Shown here one piece after another: positions 36,654-46,268 of a stretch of DNA of 64,000 bases. Origin of the DNA: Saccharospirillum sp. (GTDB taxonomy: Bacteria; Pseudomonadota; Gammaproteobacteria; Pseudomonadales; Natronospirillaceae); NCBI GenBank assembly GCA_022565595.1, contig JAIUML010000009.1, positions 106,144 through 170,143 of the forward strand, in the 5' to 3' direction. The position numbers were made by a program, and so were the translations under genes. Numbering within the stretch: the stretch's first letter is position 1; each line of letters opens with the position of its first letter. The notes under the pieces are model-generated. The model had not been told where the DNA came from and made no database searches. It saw only the letters and a program-made list of their open reading frames with translations.

Positions 36654-37147
36654 AACCAGATGAGTTTGTTACGAATAAACCAACTCTTCGTTCCCAGAGG
36701 GGTATTGGCATGATTGAAGTGCTTATTTCGCTGCTGATCTTATCCATTGGGTTACTCGGCATGGCTGCCCTGCAGGCTCGAGGTCTGACCATGACGACTG
36801 AATCATTGCAACGCACCCAAGCCACAATACTGGCGAATGATATTATTGAGCGGGCTCGTGCTAATCGGGTCAATGTAGCTGGCTATGATACAAATGGCTT
36901 TCTGAACCCTGCACCCTCCTGTGACCTAACTTTCTTTGTTGCTAACGCGAGCGTTGTGGCAGATGACTTGGCTGAGTGGGAGAATAATCTGGGCTGTTTA
37001 TTGGCAGGTGGCAATGGTCGGGTTGACGTTAATGGGAATAACTTGACGGTCACCATCACCTGGCAGGATAGAACCGAAATCGATGAAGCTGACAATGTTG
37101 CGATTATAGAGGACCGAGACCGGCTGACAGTGAGGGCAGGTATCTGA
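36650..37147 (+). CDS. pilV: Type IV pilus minor pilin PilV
   Basis: A minor pilin of 165 residues with a longer cytoplasmic leader ending QRG, then IGMIEVLISLLILSIGLLG. The following AALQARGLTMTTESLQRTQA is typical of the PilV family. It primes pilus assembly together with the other minor pilins and PilY1. It overlaps the upstream gene by four bases and shares one base with pilW (TGATG). Confidence 0.92.
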   Translation: MKPDEFVTNKPTLRSQRGIGMIEVLISLLILSIGLLGMAALQARGLTMTTESLQRTQATILANDIIERARANRVNVAGYDTNGFLNPAPSCDLTFFVANASVVADDLAEWENNLGCLLAGGNGRVDVNGNNLTVTITWQDRTEIDEADNVAIIEDRDRLTVRAGI

Positions 37148-38244
37148 TGAGCCACAAATGTAGAGTCACCCAGGTACAAGCTCAGTCCAAACAGCAGGGT
37201 TTATCACTGGTTGAGCTGATGATCGCGTTGGCGCTGGGGCTTGTATTGACCCTGGGGGTGATTCAGGTCTTTACCTCTGCCAGTCAAACCTATCGTCTCA
37301 CCGACCGGGTGGCTCAGTTACAGGAAGACATGCGCTTTATTCTCGGGCGGATGCAGCAAGAAGTGCGAATGGCTGGCCACCGCGGTTGTCTGGTTGGAGA
37401 GCCAACCAATCACCTCAACGCACCGGACCCTGTTGTGTTTGGCGGGCGCAGTATCACCGGCTGGGAAGCTCAAGCCACAGGTTTGACAGATGAACTTGAT
37501 TTGACTGCCGCCGAGAACGGATGGGGGAATGGTTCAGGAGATGCGGCCCCCATTGTTCCGGCAGGGACCATTCGGCCGGGTACTGATTTCTTCGTTTTAA
37601 ACAGTGCTCAGCGCACACCGACTGTTTTGGATGGGATAGCAGGGAGCGGGACTCAAGTAAACACTGTTAATAGTTCCGGGATAAATCAAGGGGCCATCGT
37701 TTTACTTGTGGAAGGTAACTGTGCTGCCGGTGATTTATTCCAAAAAACCAGTAACGATGGTGCCAATAACATTGCTAAAGGAAACATGGCTGGCTACACC
37801 CCGGGGAATGCTGCACCGGGCTTTCCGGCTGACCGTGTTTATGACGGCACCGCAACGGCCTATGAATATACGAGTACGCTATATTACATTGGCACCAGTG
37901 CTGCAACGGGAGAGCCTGGCTTGTTCCGTCAGCGTGTCAGCACTGATGGTGCAACCGCTCAGGAACTGGTCTCAGGCGTCGAAAGCATGCAGGTGCTCTA
38001 TGGGGTCAGCCCTGCAGCTGGAGGCCGGCGCGCAGCGCAGTACGTTACTGCTGCCAATGTCGATAACTGGAATAATGTCGTCAGTATGCGCATTGCTTTG
38101 CTGATGCGTTCAGCGAATCCAGTTCAGGATGTTTCTGAAGCTAGGCAGTTCAATTTACTGGGCACTCAAGTGACGACAGAGGTAGATCGGCGTGCCCGTT
38201 TAATGGGCACGGTCACCGTGGCAATCAGGAATCGTTTGCAATGA
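37147..38244 (+). CDS. pilW: Type IV pilus minor pilin PilW
   Basis: A large minor pilin, 365 residues. The leader ends KQQG, then LSLVELMIALALGLVLTLG. It continues with RLTDRVAQLQEDMRFILGRM and MAGHRGC, usual for the family, and a long beta-rich C-terminal part. Its end overlaps pilX by four bases. Confidence 0.92.
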   Translation: MSHKCRVTQVQAQSKQQGLSLVELMIALALGLVLTLGVIQVFTSASQTYRLTDRVAQLQEDMRFILGRMQQEVRMAGHRGCLVGEPTNHLNAPDPVVFGGRSITGWEAQATGLTDELDLTAAENGWGNGSGDAAPIVPAGTIRPGTDFFVLNSAQRTPTVLDGIAGSGTQVNTVNSSGINQGAIVLLVEGNCAAGDLFQKTSNDGANNIAKGNMAGYTPGNAAPGFPADRVYDGTATAYEYTSTLYYIGTSAATGEPGLFRQRVSTDGATAQELVSGVESMQVLYGVSPAAGGRRAAQYVTAANVDNWNNVVSMRIALLMRSANPVQDVSEARQFNLLGTQVTTEVDRRARLMGTVTVAIRNRLQ

Positions 38245-38783
38245 AGAAAATCATCCAGAATGCCACCTATATTCGTCAGAGTTCTGTTAATAAAGCAGCG
38301 CAAAAAGGCAGTGCCTTACTCGTATCGCTGGTTATGTTGCTGTTGATCAGCATTATCTCAGTTGGCGCCATGCAAAGCTCTATTTTACAGGAGCGGATGT
38401 CGTCCAACATGCAAGACAGGGAGCTTGCTTTTCAGGCAGCCGAAGCCGCCTTGAGGGATGCCGAGAACCTGATTCTAACTCAGAACCTTGAGTGGTTGGA
38501 GCAGCAGCCTTTCGTCTATACGGTAAACGAAGCTACCCGCCCCGCCTGGAATAACAATGCCTTTGATAATGATGGAAATAGACAGTCTATAGCCAACCCT
38601 ATTGCGGGTGTTTCGCAACAACCAGAATTTTTTATTGAAACCATCGAACTGGTTGCACCTGGTGCATCAACTGAACTGGGAGTAGAAGTGCCCGATACAA
38701 GTTACTTCCGAATTACCTCCCGCGGCTTTGGCGGTACAGCGCAGACTGTCGTTGTATTGACAAGTGTCTATCGAAGGCAATAG
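38241..38783 (+). CDS. pilX: Type IV pilus minor pilin PilX
   Basis: A minor pilin of 180 residues. The N-terminal part KGSALLVSLVMLLLISIISV is the PilX_N helix, with QERMSSNMQDRELAFQAAEA after it. Unlike most pilins it has no Glu5 at the usual place, which is normal for PilX. It precedes pilY1 by 99 bases. Confidence 0.9.
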   Translation: MKKIIQNATYIRQSSVNKAAQKGSALLVSLVMLLLISIISVGAMQSSILQERMSSNMQDRELAFQAAEAALRDAENLILTQNLEWLEQQPFVYTVNEATRPAWNNNAFDNDGNRQSIANPIAGVSQQPEFFIETIELVAPGASTELGVEVPDTSYFRITSRGFGGTAQTVVVLTSVYRRQ

Positions 38784-38882
38784 CAGACTACAGCTTATTC
38801 AGCGAAAGACTGTGTTTGGGTGGGTGCGAGTATTAAGTATGAGCACCGATCTTAAGGTTGAATTCAAGAGGAGCGCCATTTC

Positions 38883-41800
38883 ATGAGTACTATGGCCCGA
38901 ACGATCAAGAAAAGCTTTATGGTCAGCATTGCTTGCCTGGTTGGCATCAATGTTAGCCAGGCTGCCGATGTTTCACAAACACCCCTCTTTGTGACCAATG
39001 CGGTGGAACCTTTGGTGATGCTGAGTATGTCTAATGACCACCAGCTCTACTTTGAGGCATATCCGGAATACGCGGATCTGACGGGTGATGGTAAAGCTAA
39101 TGAGACTTATACACATAGCTTCGAATACTATGGCTATTTTGATAGCCATAAATGCTATACCTATAATACCAGTAATAATCGATTCGAACCCGTTGGTATA
39201 ACAACGGATATGTACTGTGACAGCGTCTCAGGCGCAGACTGGAGCGGTAATTTCCTGAACTGGGTTTCCATGTCGAGGATGGACGTAGTTCGCAAAGTGC
39301 TTTACGGTGGTTATCGATCGACAGACACCAGTACACAAACGATATTGGAACGTTCATATTTGCCAATGGATGCTCATTCCTGGGCTCGGTATTACCGGGG
39401 AGCAGACATCGATAAGTTAACACCTTTCAGTTATTCAGATCCAGTTACTACAGTAAGTGGTAGTAACGTCCTGGTAGGAACGGGTGACAAGACCTTTGCC
39501 ACTTCAGATGTAAATGCTTTTACCACAAATCAGCGCTTACAGCGTGGTGACCAGATTATCATACAGCCACTAACATCAACGAACACCATCATTCCTGATG
39601 TGATGATGTTGGGTTATGTTAATCATACTGTTAATGTTAGTGGCGAAGTAACCGTCAATGTATCCTATGCAGAAGGTGCAGGCACAAGCTATTCCAACTG
39701 GCAACTGACTAACGCTAGCCGTCAGGGTGTATCCTTTTGTAATATTACCTATGCGAACACAGGCACATCCCAGAATATTACAGCGCCACCACTTATACGT
39801 GCAGCGAGAGGACACTATGGGCTATGGAATGCGAACGAGCGCTTTCAGTGTAACTGGCACGAAGAAGAAAGTGCTGACGGACGTATAAACTTCAATGATA
39901 TAGGTGTGACTTCTCTCGCTGCAAACAGGCGTAATCCTGTACGCAATCAGGTTGGTCTGGGGGAGCACAATTATGTCGCACGTGTTGAAGTTTGTAAGTC
40001 CGATTTGATAGGTAAAGAAAACTGTAAACAGTACCCTGACGGAAATTATAAACCAGTTGGGTTGCTGCAGACTTATGGTGATGAAGGTCTTATTCAGTTT
40101 GGGTTGCTTTCTGGTAGCAACAGAATGAATAAGTCAGGCGGCGTACTGCGTAAGAATATCGGAAGTATCGACGATGAGGTGAGGGTCGACACCGATGGCA
40201 CCTTCATTGTCCCTCCTGCGAGTGTAGGTTCTATTATAAATACTCTTGACCTGCAACGAATGTATGGCTATGCCCATGGTGACGGCCTGTATAATACGAC
40301 GGATAATTGTGGCTTCGGTTTGAGTAGTTTCAATGACGGTAGCTGCACAGGATGGGGTAACCCTCAGTCTGAAATATTTTTGGAAACCCTTCGTTATTTC
40401 GCCAATCCGGGTAATACTGGTCCCAATACAGCAATAGCCCCCACAAACGCCTACATCTTCACCGGGCAAGACAGGATTGCTGGCTTGAATCATGTTGCCT
40501 GGGAAGCTCCACTTAATGATGATAATTATTGTGCACCACTCAGTATTATTAATTTTAATTCTAGTGTTGCATCATATGACGCTGAGCATTTTGGTACAGC
40601 CACTGATCTTCCCGGTATCCGTAGTGTCACAGGTGGCTCAACGGCGAGCCCTGATACAGTCCATGCCTGGACAAATCTGATTGGAGAGGGAGAGGGTATT
40701 CATGGTAACGACTTTTTCATAGGAAAAATCGACGATGGTGTCGTAAGCGATACCGATGGGCTTTGCACTTCGAAGACAGTAGGAAGTCTTGCTTCGGCAA
40801 TCGGGCTTTGCCCGGAAGCACCTCGTCTTGAAGGAAGCTACCTGGTTGCGGGTCTTGCCCACTATGCATACATGACCGACATTAGGCCGGATCTACCATC
40901 CAGTTCAGACAATGATAAAAAAATCAAAACTTATGCAGTCGCCCTTGCGCCGGCAGTACCGCAAATAGATATACCATTGCCGGGCGGTGGCAGTACAGTT
41001 GTTCGTATGTTGCCAGCATGCAGTGCTAGAAATAATGACAACGTGTACAATTCATGTGCACTGGTTGATTTCAAAATTATTGATCAGAATGTCGATGAAG
41101 GAACCGGTTCTTTCCTTGTTAACTGGGAGAACAGTGAGCAAGGCGGTGACTATGATATGGATATGATTGGCATATTGTCATATCAAATTACAGGAACAAA
41201 CATAACAGTCACAACCAGAACTACTGCTGAAACAGCGCCAAGACAAATGGGTTTTGGTTATGTGATCAGCGGTACCACTCAGGACGGTATTCACCTGACA
41301 TCGGGGGTCAATGGATTTAATTCCGCGGCTGTTGGTTTAACCGGATGCGTAAATTGTAATCTTTTAGATCCGGCTGTAAGTCGCACTTATCCATTGAGTA
41401 CCAGTAGCAGTGATAGCCTTGCCAGATTATTAGAATCACCCATGTATTATGCGGCGAAATGGAGCGGCTTTGATCGAAACCTTGATTTCCCGACGGATCA
41501 AGAGTCCTGGGACAGCAACGGTGACGGAAATCCGGATAACTATTATTTTGCCGTAAACCCAAGGCAACTGGCAGATGATCTGGACGACGTATTCCGTAAC
41601 ATTCAGGAAGGCGCAGCATCAGCTGCAGCAGTTGTGGCCAACTCTTCGCGATTGGGTAGTGATACCGCTGTTTTTCAGGCGACATTTAACAGCGAGCGTT
41701 GGAGCGGAGACATTTTGGCCTATAAAGTTGACCAAACTGATGGTTCGGTAGAGCCTGACGCAACCTGGAGCGCTGCCGATTTATTGAACAACGCGACTCC

Positions 41801-43595
41801 TGCCACACGACGTATAATCACCAATTCACCACTTTCGCCTTCCGGTGGGGATGGAAAATTGCTATCCACTAATGCTTATAATTTTACCTGGGGCTCACTG
41901 GATGCTAACCAACAGGCGGCACTACGGCGCAACTCACTTACTGAGCCCGGCTCTCTGGGTGATATAACCTACGGTCAGAATAGGCTGGCCTATTTGCGCG
42001 GAAGTCGTGCTAATGAACGTACAGAGTTCAACCAGACGCGGCCTTTCCGTCAGCGTGATAGTATTTTGGGAACCATCGTTGGATCTGATCCCCAGTTTTA
42101 CTATCGGCAGAACTATGGGTATGACAAGCTGACCTTTGGCCCATCTTATAAGGCGTATAGGGAGTCTGCCGCCTATACAAATGCAACTGCACGGCCACCA
42201 ATGATTATTGCAGGCTCCAACAACGGTATGTTGCATGCATTTAACGCTGAACTTGAGGGCACTAATGCTGGCCAGGAGCTTTTTGCCTATGTTCCGTCGT
42301 CTGTAATCGGTAACCTTTATGAATATACTTTGCCTGGGTTCAATCATCGTTACTATTTAGATGGAGTGCCCCGGATTGCAGATGCCATTGTAGACGGTCA
42401 ATGGAAGACAGTTGCCGTTGGTACCACAGGCGCAGGTGGCTCTAGTGTATTTGCACTGGATATTACCGAGCCGACCTTGTTTGGCGAGAGTCATTTTCTC
42501 TGGGAGTTTTCTCATCCGGACATGGGTATGACTATTCAACAACCATCGGTCGTTGCCTTGCCAAACAACAAGTTCGGTGTAGTAGTGACTTCTGGGTACT
42601 ACGATGGAACTCCCCTGGAGAACGGAAAGGTTTGGATCATTGATATCAGCAATGGCGATATTATGACCACCATTGAACTAGAGAATAGTGGTGAGCTCGG
42701 CTCAGCGCTGGTGGTCGATCTGACCAACAATCGAATCGCTGATCGTATCTATGTTGGTGACACCAAAGGCAAACTGTGGCGTATAGATCTTGATGGAAGT
42801 AGTCCAGGTGATTGGGGTATAGATAGCGCTTTGTCCGAAGGACCATTGTTCCAGGCTGCGGCGAACCAGCCTATAACCGGTCAGTTGGCTTCTGCTTTTA
42901 ATGAGAGGGGTGAGCACATGGTGTTCTTTGGGACTGGTAGCTATTTTCGAGTGGGCGATAACCAGGTTGTCAGTCCGAGCCTCCAGGCTTTTTATGGCAT
43001 AATCGACAGGGAAAACCCGATAGAATTTATTGATGGTGTCGATGATCTTGTACAACAGTCAATCATTGCAGAGGTTGTAGAAGCAGGCACTCGTTTTCGT
43101 GTTGTAAGCGATAACGAGATGGAGGACGATAAGTTAGGCTGGTATATGCCTTTGGTACTCGATGATGGTTCTGGCACGCCGGTACTCACAGGAGAACGAG
43201 TTGTTGCTCGGCCGCTAATTCGAGGTGATCGGGTGATATTTCCTACTCTGATACCTGCTGAAGATATGTGTGCATTTGGCGGTGACAGTTGGTTGATGGA
43301 ACTTAATATGTTCAATGGCGGGCGGCTTAACTACCCCGTCTTTGATATCGATGGTGATGGTAGTTTCGATGACAATGACCTTGTGGAAGTGGAGATTGAT
43401 GGCGAAACTGTATTGGTACCCCCATCTGGCTTAGGGTCTGAGATCGGCATTATCAGTACACCAGCCGTGATTGAGGGGGTTGGCCCTGGAGAAGACGAAG
43501 TCAAAATTATAAGTGGGTCGACTGGTGAAATGATATCTGTGCCTGAGGCGGGTTCAATGGTCCGTGGTCGCATTAACTGGGAGCAGATTCGTTGA
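38883..43595 (+). CDS. pilY1: Type IV pilus tip adhesin/assembly protein PilY1
   Basis: A secreted pilus-tip protein, 1570 residues, clearly longer than the roughly 1160 of Pseudomonas PilY1. The signal peptide ends near NVSQA. The N-terminal part opens LVMLSMSNDHQLYFEAYPEY and contains many Cys; I see no DxSxS von Willebrand MIDAS motif there. The C-terminal third is the beta-propeller (PilC) domain, with RPPMIIAGSNNGMLHAFNA and VFALDITEP. An EF-hand-like DIDGDGSFDDNDL at about 1487-1499 should bind Ca2+. It is more AT-rich than the housekeeping genes and is preceded by GAGGAG. Confidence 0.93.
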   Translation: MSTMARTIKKSFMVSIACLVGINVSQAADVSQTPLFVTNAVEPLVMLSMSNDHQLYFEAYPEYADLTGDGKANETYTHSFEYYGYFDSHKCYTYNTSNNRFEPVGITTDMYCDSVSGADWSGNFLNWVSMSRMDVVRKVLYGGYRSTDTSTQTILERSYLPMDAHSWARYYRGADIDKLTPFSYSDPVTTVSGSNVLVGTGDKTFATSDVNAFTTNQRLQRGDQIIIQPLTSTNTIIPDVMMLGYVNHTVNVSGEVTVNVSYAEGAGTSYSNWQLTNASRQGVSFCNITYANTGTSQNITAPPLIRAARGHYGLWNANERFQCNWHEEESADGRINFNDIGVTSLAANRRNPVRNQVGLGEHNYVARVEVCKSDLIGKENCKQYPDGNYKPVGLLQTYGDEGLIQFGLLSGSNRMNKSGGVLRKNIGSIDDEVRVDTDGTFIVPPASVGSIINTLDLQRMYGYAHGDGLYNTTDNCGFGLSSFNDGSCTGWGNPQSEIFLETLRYFANPGNTGPNTAIAPTNAYIFTGQDRIAGLNHVAWEAPLNDDNYCAPLSIINFNSSVASYDAEHFGTATDLPGIRSVTGGSTASPDTVHAWTNLIGEGEGIHGNDFFIGKIDDGVVSDTDGLCTSKTVGSLASAIGLCPEAPRLEGSYLVAGLAHYAYMTDIRPDLPSSSDNDKKIKTYAVALAPAVPQIDIPLPGGGSTVVRMLPACSARNNDNVYNSCALVDFKIIDQNVDEGTGSFLVNWENSEQGGDYDMDMIGILSYQITGTNITVTTRTTAETAPRQMGFGYVISGTTQDGIHLTSGVNGFNSAAVGLTGCVNCNLLDPAVSRTYPLSTSSSDSLARLLESPMYYAAKWSGFDRNLDFPTDQESWDSNGDGNPDNYYFAVNPRQLADDLDDVFRNIQEGAASAAAVVANSSRLGSDTAVFQATFNSERWSGDILAYKVDQTDGSVEPDATWSAADLLNNATPATRRIITNSPLSPSGGDGKLLSTNAYNFTWGSLDANQQAALRRNSLTEPGSLGDITYGQNRLAYLRGSRANERTEFNQTRPFRQRDSILGTIVGSDPQFYYRQNYGYDKLTFGPSYKAYRESAAYTNATARPPMIIAGSNNGMLHAFNAELEGTNAGQELFAYVPSSVIGNLYEYTLPGFNHRYYLDGVPRIADAIVDGQWKTVAVGTTGAGGSSVFALDITEPTLFGESHFLWEFSHPDMGMTIQQPSVVALPNNKFGVVVTSGYYDGTPLENGKVWIIDISNGDIMTTIELENSGELGSALVVDLTNNRIADRIYVGDTKGKLWRIDLDGSSPGDWGIDSALSEGPLFQAAANQPITGQLASAFNERGEHMVFFGTGSYFRVGDNQVVSPSLQAFYGIIDRENPIEFIDGVDDLVQQSIIAEVVEAGTRFRVVSDNEMEDDKLGWYMPLVLDDGSGTPVLTGERVVARPLIRGDRVIFPTLIPAEDMCAFGGDSWLMELNMFNGGRLNYPVFDIDGDGSFDDNDLVEVEIDGETVLVPPSGLGSEIGIISTPAVIEGVGPGEDEVKIISGSTGEMISVPEAGSMVRGRINWEQIR

Positions 43596-43720
43596 TCAGG
43601 ATGTCAATTTTGAGCAGGGAAGCTCCGCATGTCCTGATTCCAAAAGAAGTCTAAGTCAGGTTAAAGAGGCTGTTGTTTCTGGATCAGGTTAAGCTGCACT
43701 CACACTAACGAGATAGAATT

Positions 43721-44155
43721 ATGATAAAGCGAATACATCGATTTCATGGCTTTACCTTGATTGAGTTGATGATAGTAGTAGCGATAATTGGAATTATTGC
43801 GACCATAGCGATTCCATCTTATCAACGGTACGTGCATCAATCTCGTTGCAACCTTGCCCAGGCAGATCTGACCGAGTTGGCACAATTTATGGAGCGCAGG
43901 TTCTCAACGAGATTTGACTACAGGACCGATGCTGGAACGAATCCTACCCTCCCTTTTACAACATCACCACGTGATGGTAATTCAACGGCCTTTAATATTG
44001 CTTTTGACGGTGCCGTAGCGCAGGGTGCTTTTACGCTGCAGGCTACTCCAGTGGCAGGGATGGTCGACGCCATAGACTGCGGAAACGATACTGGACCCAG
44101 TGGTGAACCTACCAACATATTAACCATTGACGAACAGGGGAATCGTAATTGGTAG
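43721..44155 (+). CDS. pilE: Type IV pilus minor pilin PilE
   Basis: A pilin-like protein of 144 residues. The short leader ends HG, then FTLIELMIVVAIIGIIATIA, a classical N-terminal helix. Two Cys (near 45 and 119) may be bridged. The C-terminal part NILTIDEQGNRNW is typical of PilE. It is the last gene of the minor-pilin operon, 125 bp after pilY1; pilY2 is absent between them. Confidence 0.9.
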   Translation: MIKRIHRFHGFTLIELMIVVAIIGIIATIAIPSYQRYVHQSRCNLAQADLTELAQFMERRFSTRFDYRTDAGTNPTLPFTTSPRDGNSTAFNIAFDGAVAQGAFTLQATPVAGMVDAIDCGNDTGPSGEPTNILTIDEQGNRNW

Positions 44156-44159
44156 TGGG

Positions 44160-44729
44160 CTAGCAGCTAATGGGAGACCCGTCTACCATTTGCGCAACGC
44201 CATCGCCGTTTATGTCCTGCGCCCAACGGATTCGTCCACCAAAGTTGATTCTTAGTTGGAATGCATTCTGAGGGGCTTTGCTTGATGGGCACCAGATCAA
44301 GTGCCCTATGGTGCCTCTAACGGTTCCGTCCGGGTTGTATTGAAAGTAACGACGTTCACTGCTCCCGGCTGAACTGGCTCGGAGTTTTCCGTGTTTTAAC
44401 GGCCTTTGAACGCGTATCTTCATCTCGGGTGCCATTAATCGTCGGGTGTTGTCCGGGTCGATAAATACACTGATTTCTGAACTCCAGTTGTTGCTACAAA
44501 CATTCAAATCATCCAGTGGGCATAAAGTAACAGTTGTCTGGTTGTGAACCGCGGTCATACGGGCCGTGTGAAAGAGAGTCCTCAGTTCACTTTGAAGTTG
44601 TTGAGCGCGAACCTTTTCAACAAGGTTTTGCAATGCAGGCAAAGAGACCGTGGCAAGAATTGAGATAACCGCTATACAAATGAACAGTTCGACGAGCGTA
44701 AACCCGCCATTGTGCAGACGTTGGTGCAT
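44160..44729 (-). CDS. fimT: GspH/FimT-family pseudopilin
   Basis: A pseudopilin of 189 residues. The leader ends NGG, then FTLVELFICIAVISILATVS. The globular part follows the GspH pattern, with FHTARMTAVHNQTTVTLCP and a C-terminal DINGDG. It is on the strand opposite to pilE with only four bases between the stops, and on the same strand as pilR. FimT proteins can bind DNA in natural transformation; whether this one does is not visible. Confidence 0.86.
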   Translation of the reverse strand: MHQRLHNGGFTLVELFICIAVISILATVSLPALQNLVEKVRAQQLQSELRTLFHTARMTAVHNQTTVTLCPLDDLNVCSNNWSSEISVFIDPDNTRRLMAPEMKIRVQRPLKHGKLRASSAGSSERRYFQYNPDGTVRGTIGHLIWCPSSKAPQNAFQLRINFGGRIRWAQDINGDGVAQMVDGSPISC

Positions 44730-44880
44730 GAAGTCCTTCCTCTATTCCTTTAAGTTTCCTTTGGCTCATCTTGAGCCCTTAACTCATGACAGTCCCGTCA
44801 TGAATGTCCTGATTATTTTCGCACTTGAATACTGACGTCAATCGGTAGAGAACTAAAGTGTGCGGTGGTTCAAGTTTCTA

Positions 44881-46260
44881 TCAGTCAATTCCCAATTTTT
44901 TCAATCGATACCGCAGCGCCCTGAAGGTGATCCCCAGTTTTTTCGCCGCTGCGGTTCGGTTCCAGCGGGTTTCTTCCAGAGCCTGTTCAACCACTTCGCG
45001 TTCCACTTCGAGTAGATAGTCTTCCAGGTTCATGTCTACAGGTCGCACCAGGCTGCCGCCATTGGAAGACGGTGTGCCTTGAATGGAGATACCTCCATTG
45101 GTTGAATGTTGTTCATTCAGTTGTAAGTCACGAATGCCAATCCGGTCATTCTCGCAAAGGGTATAGGCGCGCTCGAGAATGTTTTCCAGTTCACGCACAT
45201 TGCCAGGGAAGTTGTAGTCTACCAATGCCTGTTCTGCACCCCGATCCAGCCGTGCCGGAGGCAGGTCGTAAGATTCAGCGATACGAATCAGAATGCGCTC
45301 GCAAAGCTGTGGTATATCGCTGGCCCGTTCGCGCAAGGCGGGCACTTCAAGGTTGATCACATTGATGCGATAGAACAAATCCTGGCGGAAGTCGCCGCTG
45401 GCGACCAGGTTTTCCAGGTTTTTGTGAGTTGCACTCAGGATGCGCACATCCACCGAAACTTCCTGCTGGCTGCCAATGGGGCGGACTTTTTTCTCTTGAA
45501 TGGAGCGCAGCAGTTTAACCTGCATGGCCAGAGGCAGGTCGGCGACTTCGTCCAGAAAGAGAGTACCGCCATTGGCGGCCTGGAAGAAACCCGCCTTGTC
45601 TTCACTGGCTCCGGTGAAAGAGCCTTTGCGATGCCCGAAGAACTCGCTTTCCATCAGTTCGCTGGGAATGGCGCCGCAGTTGACCGGTACGAAGGGTGCC
45701 TGAGACCTGGGGCCCAACGCATGTATTTGCCGGGCTACCAGCTCTTTGCCGGTGCCGGATTCGCCCTGAATAAAGACCGGTGCCTGGCTGCGGGCGACTT
45801 TGCGAATCTTGCCCTGGAGTTGCTGCATGGCAGGAGAGTCGCCGATCATCACCGGTGCCTTGCCGTTCTCTGGTGCATCGGCTGCCAGACGGGTCATGTT
45901 CAAGGCCTGATTGACCAGGGTACGCAAGCGGTCGATTTCAACCGGCTTGGAGACAAAATCGAAGGCGCCTGCTTTTAGTGATTCGATCGCCAGTTCCATG
46001 CTGCCATAGGCGGTGATCACGGCAACGGGCGTATCCGGTCGTTTGTGTTGCAGGTAAGTAACCAGTTCGAGGCCGGTGCCATCTGGCAGGCGCATGTCGG
46101 TCAGGCAGAGGTCAAAGGCTTCCTTGTCGACCTGGCGAATGGCGCTTTTCAGGTCTGGCACACTGAGGGTGTCGAGCCCCATACGCATGAGCGTCAGTTC
46201 CAGCAATTCGCGAATATCGGGTTCGTCGTCAACAATCAGGACCCTTTGTTGATCGGCCAT
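44881..46260 (-). CDS. pilR: Sigma-54-dependent response regulator PilR
   Basis: An NtrC-type activator, 459 residues. The receiver has phospho-Asp55 in LCLTDMRLPDG. The AAA+ domain shows GESGTGKELVAR (Walker A), RKGSFTGA (the GAFTGA loop with Ser) and GTLFLDEVADLP. The C-terminal Fis-type helix-turn-helix ends ITFRALRYRLKKLGID. It activates sigma-54-dependent major pilin transcription in Pseudomonas; no pilA is in this window. Eight bases separate it from pilS. Confidence 0.93.
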   Translation of the reverse strand: MADQQRVLIVDDEPDIRELLELTLMRMGLDTLSVPDLKSAIRQVDKEAFDLCLTDMRLPDGTGLELVTYLQHKRPDTPVAVITAYGSMELAIESLKAGAFDFVSKPVEIDRLRTLVNQALNMTRLAADAPENGKAPVMIGDSPAMQQLQGKIRKVARSQAPVFIQGESGTGKELVARQIHALGPRSQAPFVPVNCGAIPSELMESEFFGHRKGSFTGASEDKAGFFQAANGGTLFLDEVADLPLAMQVKLLRSIQEKKVRPIGSQQEVSVDVRILSATHKNLENLVASGDFRQDLFYRINVINLEVPALRERASDIPQLCERILIRIAESYDLPPARLDRGAEQALVDYNFPGNVRELENILERAYTLCENDRIGIRDLQLNEQHSTNGGISIQGTPSSNGGSLVRPVDMNLEDYLLEVEREVVEQALEETRWNRTAAAKKLGITFRALRYRLKKLGID

Positions 46261-46268
46261 AATCTGCG

